From the NCBI GenBank assembly GCA_900312665.1, contig ONZQ02000006.1, positions 1,569,195 through 1,633,194 of the forward strand: a stretch of 64,000 bases of DNA, given 5' to 3'. Under the pieces are notes generated by a model, which saw only the letters and a list, made by a program, of their open reading frames with translations, was not told the origin of the DNA and ran no database searches. The position numbers and the translations under genes were made by a program. Positions 60,065 to 64,000 of this stretch are shown here, in pieces (within the stretch, counting starts at the first letter, position 1; each line of letters opens with the position of its first letter). Source of the stretch: Cephalotrichum gorgonifer. Lineage: Eukaryota; Ascomycota; Sordariomycetes; Microascales; Microascaceae.

Positions 60065-61072
60065 TTAAACTTCCAATGAACTCCTATATCTTCCCAGTCC
60101 CTGCAGATCACCCTCAGCCGTCCCTGCGGAACCCTTCTCCACTCACCCCTTTGTGTACCCGCCTCCGAAATCAACAACCCATGCATCGTCGTTCTCATCG
60201 ACCAACACATTATCCATCTTCGCATCGCCCCAGAGGACGCCGGCCTCGTGCAGGCGCTCGACGGTAGATCTGACCTGCTCCGCCCACTTGCGCCGTAGGA
60301 TGAGCGGCGAGTCTGGCCTGACGGCACAAGTCAGGGTTTGGTTTCCGCAGTCGATGTAAGTGAGTAGGAGTCCGAACACCAATCCATCTTCGCTCCGTAC
60401 TAGACCGTGCAGGCGAGAGATGCGTAAGTCATCCTCGAGTCCCGCGTCCTTTATCTTCTTATAGTTCTGAATCTCCTGTTTTGCGGAATGTCTGTCCATG
60501 GGTCTCTTAAGGAAGAAGACGGTTGTCCCATCCGGAAGCCGTACTTTCCTAGGCGCGGTAGAGAGTGCATCGCTGGGCCGCTCAGAGCAGATCTCGATCT
60601 CCGACGGGTTGAAACATGGCCACGATGAACAGAGGTCATGCGGGAGTGGGAGGCCGTGCCTCGTCCATTCGGCGTCGTCTTCATTGGGCTCCTGTAAGCG
60701 TGGAGCTAGCTATCCCCCGACCACACCCAACGTATAATATATCGTCTCAGGATAGAAGAAATCGTGAAGTGTCGGCTTGGCGCCTTCATCAAGTGGCGGT
60801 ATGGCACGCAAGAGGGGCAGGAACGGCCCAAGAACCCAGTCGTAGAAGTCGTCGACTGTCAGACCCTCCAGCTCGAATTCGTCGGCAACTCTAAGGAAGA
60901 ACAGATCCCGGTCTTTCAAGGAAGGCGATTCGGAGAAGTTGTCGGCGAATAGGCGTATAATGAAGCGCTTTCCACTGCGCATGACAATGAACTCGGAGTC
61001 GGTGTCTTCGTCGCTAAATGTGAACTCGATTACGGCGTACATAGGGTTTCCATCTCCCACTCGGGGCGCCAT
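60065..61072 (-). pseudogene. Kinase-like protein gene interrupted by two in-frame stops
   Basis: Read on the minus strand from the ATG at 61072 (MAPRVGDGNP) to a TAA at 60065, one frame of 336 codons is continuous apart from two stops: TAG at 60710-60712 and TGA at 60143-60145. The protein resembles fungal protein-kinase-like or phosphotransferase-like proteins. It has an N-terminal domain of about 120 residues (FIIRLFADNF, DFYDWVLGPF), a lobe with VFFLKRP, the hinge LLLTYID, a catalytic loop HEAGVLWGDAKMDNVLVD and the metal-binding DFGGGYTKG. The TGA falls right after GGGYTKG, where related proteins usually have Trp, and sensible sequence (VEKGSAGTAEGDLQGLG) continues to the end. No intron with acceptable sites removes either stop. 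Both stops can come from CAG and TGG by one transition. Probably a recent pseudogene or a null allele. Confidence 0.75.
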
Positions 61073-61788
61073 TACTGTTGCGGGCACATGAGTTGATTCC
61101 ACATCATCGCCCTTTGGACCATTTTGGTGACTGAGGTATTAGTTGTGCCTCCATCTTCTTATCATGCGGCCATTTGGAGGCGGCTGCGGAAACATTTGTG
61201 GCAGGAATCTTCAGACGCCCGCGCCTCTTACCTGTCGTGATGTAGGAGCTCGAATGAGGGGTAAAAGTTTCCACAGCTCTCCAGCAGCAGACAGGGGTGT
61301 ATCTTTATTGATTCCTTACCACCCTCCATTTCGAGGGGTTTCGGAAAAGCCGGGCTCCAACAGAAATAAGACGACGAAGTATGACTGTGGTGGCACTTTA
61401 TTATTATTAGTGGGGAGAATAGAGGGGAGCTCCTTCCTTATACTCTGGGGGACTTGCTGGCTGAGCTCGTGTGTCAAGTTACGGAAGGAGGCAGGGAGGA
61501 GGGAGGGCCTGCCGCCCTTGGTTCCGACCGGAAGGTGTGTAAGGAAGGGCATTGAGAGGTACGATGTTGATAACAAGTACTTAAAACGATGAGCAATTCT
61601 ACGTGAATATGAAAGAAATTTGAAATGATATCATCGCTACTTCCTCTGCTAGCCTTACTCCAAGTCCCACAAGCTCACATACAATGAAGTACACACCAAA
61701 TACAAATGAGTTCCAAGCATCCTCCCCCTAACGCCGAGCTCCACATCCACTAACCACCCGCCATCCGCTCCCGCATCTTCTCGGCGCT
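61073..61788. other. Intergenic region
   Basis: Upstream of the kinase-like pseudogene and downstream of the secreted-protein gene. Frames at 61143-61592 on both strands lack support. Nothing else seen. Confidence 0.6.
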
Positions 61789-62683
61789 CTATTGACCACC
61801 AGCTTGATCAATAGGGATATACCCAATCTGTCCCCCAAAGTTTCCCTCACCGCCGTGGTCGAACGTCCTGTCGGATGGGCACCACGGCAGCCCAATCTGG
61901 AGAGCGTGGTTGCAGCTGTCGGCGCCATTGCACGTATACATGCACACGCTGAACTGCATCGCGGCCCGAATATTCTCCGCCTGCCCGTCGTCGCCCTCCA
62001 GGTAGGGAGCGACGATCTCGAAGGGGTAGTACTTCGTCTCGTCCACGACGTTGCAGCCCCCCTGCTGCGTGACCTGGCCGGTGATCTTCACGACGACGGG
62101 CGTGACCATCATACCGCAGTAGTAGTTACCCTCGGGGCAGATCACGGTGGCGGAGGCGGATGTCTCGTCGGACGTTGACCAGCTATCATTACAACATCAC
62201 GTTTCGTCAGCGAAAAGATCGAACACGACAGTAAATGGAACAGCCAACAAGGTAAGGGGCCGTCAGTGGAGCGAGCTTACGAGTAGGAATATCCAGCCTC
62301 CAGTCCTAGATTGAAGATCTTGCCAAGGTCAAGCGCACCAGCAAAGGCACCCGAAACGGTCTGCTGAACGGTACTATAACATTTATCAACAACTCTTGGT
62401 CAGCCGACTTGGAACATTTTGTTGACCCTTTTGTGTTGGGGGAGAGGTGGGGATTCACTTACACGGTGTGGCTCACACCAACGTCTACCTCACAGGTCTC
62501 CGTGGCCAAAGAGGTACAGGACCTCCCCGTCGCCATCTGCGCGGGCAGATTGTAGGGAGCGCTCACGACGATGTCCTTGTATCGGCTCTCCTTGAAACAG
62601 GGCGTGAAGATTTGGGGGGCGGCAAAGACGCCGCCGGCTGAGAGGCAGAGCCCCGTGATAGAGGCGAGCTGCGTGGACTTCAT
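61789..62683 (-). CDS. Small secreted cysteine-containing protein
   Basis: Three exons (62683-62463, 62373-62281, 62182-61789) join in frame to 235 residues, with GTAAGT and GTAAGC donors and TATAG and GATAG acceptors. A clear signal peptide (MKSTQLASITGLCLSAGGVFA, cleavage before APQ) points to secretion. About ten cysteines follow in the mature part, including CPEGNYYC, VCMYTC and DSCNHAL. The middle third is rich in Thr, Ser, Val and Gly in alternating order (HTVTVQQTVSGAFAGALDLG), suggesting beta strands. The Ser/Thr/Gly strand pattern is loosely like beta-pore or carbohydrate-binding secreted proteins, but I cannot name a family. An effector-type role is possible given size and secretion. 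Start chosen because it gives the signal peptide. Confidence 0.75.
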
Positions 62684-64000
62684 CGTACGACTGGAAGGGG
62701 GGGAAATGGTAGGAGGGTGGGACGAAAGATGTGGGCCTCTGAGGTAAAGAGGTTTGGTTGATGTTGGCTGGGGTTGGGATGCGGAATAACAAGGACCATT
62801 GTAAAGCCTCCATGGAGGTCCCTGGGGGGTTTTATAGTTCGCCATCACGTCTCTCATGATGTAGTTCAGCCCACGGCCAGGGAGGGAGGACCTCGCCATC
62901 GCCGAATGTGGTAATGACGCTGTCAACCCGTGAGGGCCAGCTGGTGGCACTACTGCGGCGGATTAATAAACGTACCAGGCGTGCCGACCCATCACCGGGG
63001 CTGGTCCTTGCCGGCTTGAATAATATCTCCTGTTTCGGCCTAGGTTCGTGGTGGTGATGGTAGTGGTGACTATCATGGATGTGTCGTAGGATAGGTCGTG
63101 CCGTGGTGGCGCAGCTACTCGACTTCCATGCCTACCATTTCTTGATATATCACGGCGAATCACTTCATTAGGGCCCTGGTAGAAGGATCGTGTGCTGAAT
63201 CCCTCGGTCATGCCTTTTTCAGGAGGATCGTGTGGCGAATCCCTTGACCGGGACTTTTTGATGGCAAGATCGCGCTTATCATTGGCAGATTTGTGTCTGT
63301 TTTCGCTCCCCAAGGTTGCTCGCGATGATATCGTTTTGTCTTTAGCTCGAGGCCTCGGCTTTCGTAGGAACTACTACAAATCCAGACTACACTACACCCG
63401 TAAATATTATTCGATAGCAGACCGGAGTCCGTGGTTGCATATCTCCCGGTCTGTCGACGAAGTGCACCACCTACCTTCACCTTTGTTATTTAATACCGTT
63501 CGTCTGGAAAGAAGAAAAAGAGCCTCGCACTCAAGTGAGGCAATATTAGAGCAGCTATTATTAGTCGCCCAACCCTTGCCAATTTACTCTCCAAGGGGGT
63601 TGGCTTGGTAGAAGGATTATGTCTGAGGCTGTGCTGTGTTGAATCCTCGGCTTCGAGCCCGTAGGTGCGATGTTGTCAAGTCCGTCTTGGCTCGGTACTG
63701 GGGCGGCGCCGTCTCCGATTGAGAGCGGCTGAAACCAAATAAATTCGCAAAAACATGCCCTTCAGAAATTCCCCGGACTTAAGGGTAATTAGAGTTGAGT
63801 TGAGCACTGCCCCCGCCCTTAGTTAGACCGTCGATCCTCACATTGAACTCACTGCCGAGGGACTATACGATAATAGGGGACGGCGGTCTGTTGGGTTATC
63901 TCTTCCCTGCCTCCCTTCCGCTTCTCGTCACTCCCTTCGATCGTTATTTGGGTCTCTTCCAGCACGTAAGGTCTACCTCAAGGGCTCCACTCAAAAAGCT
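62684..64000. other. Gene-free right end with a short tandem duplication
   Basis: Promoter side of the secreted-protein gene, then no supportable gene. At 63186-63263 a unit of about 39 bases, beginning GGATCGTGTG, occurs twice in tandem with divergence. A frame at 63192-63611 has no domain or codon support. Confidence 0.6.

Noticed and set aside
63192..63611. 139-codon frame near the right end
   Set aside because: Overlaps a tandem duplication, has no domain and its codon use is unlike the real genes.

Overview
The window is 64 kb of nuclear DNA from a filamentous ascomycete (Pezizomycotina, most likely Sordariomycetes). The evidence is short GT-AG introns of about 44-140 bases with CTAAC/CTGAC branch sites, C-ending codon preference in the conserved genes, Vps3844-type and Ntr2-type proteins, and several fungal NLR-type (NB-ARC plus TPR) immune or incompatibility genes. 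Two runs of N, 770 and 782 bases long, mark assembly gaps. Both fall inside near-identical TPR repeats.

Layout. 1-9.6 kb is gene-poor, with a decayed retrotransposon gag, one weak orphan gene, a microsatellite and several hairpins. 9.6-13.5 kb holds a P-type calcium ATPase (minus). 13.5-18 kb is a long gene-free stretch. 18-33 kb is an accessory island. It holds a broken lipase/NB-ARC/TPR gene; an intact zinc-finger/NB-ARC/TPR gene that runs divergently from a subtilisin-like protease gene with a long fungal N-terminal domain; and a gasdermin-like gene convergent with the protease. Two direct repeats of about 230 bases flank the last three genes. 33.5-40 kb is conserved: a mitochondrial-type membrane protein, a Vps3844-like protein, and a divergent pair of splicing genes (NTR2 and Sm-G). 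41-44.5 kb is a partial, mutated second copy of the NB-ARC/TPR gene. 45-59.5 kb is again conserved: RNA polymerase III subunit RPC34, the Hsp70/Hsp90 co-chaperone STI1, MTC1, and a 1404-residue AT-hook-like nuclear protein. 60-62.7 kb has a kinase-like pseudogene and a small secreted cysteine-containing protein.

Main message. The 22.0-32.1 kb block looks like a fungal regulated cell-death module. It combines an NLR-type receptor, a subtilisin-like protease with a complete catalytic triad, and a gasdermin-like pore-forming candidate with a tail of about 55 residues. This matches the known logic of the HET-Q1/HET-Q2 pair of Podospora, in which a subtilisin-like protease trims a fungal gasdermin. 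Here the protease carries a separate N-terminal domain and shares a promoter region with an NLR. The gasdermin assignment rests on motif and fold pattern and is an inference.

Second message. The accessory genes are scarred by premature stops that are all explainable as C:G to T:A transitions: two in the lipase NLR, two in the duplicated NLR and two in the kinase-like gene, plus those in the gag remnant. The housekeeping genes in between are clean. This is what repeat-induced point mutation (RIP) or a similar process would leave.
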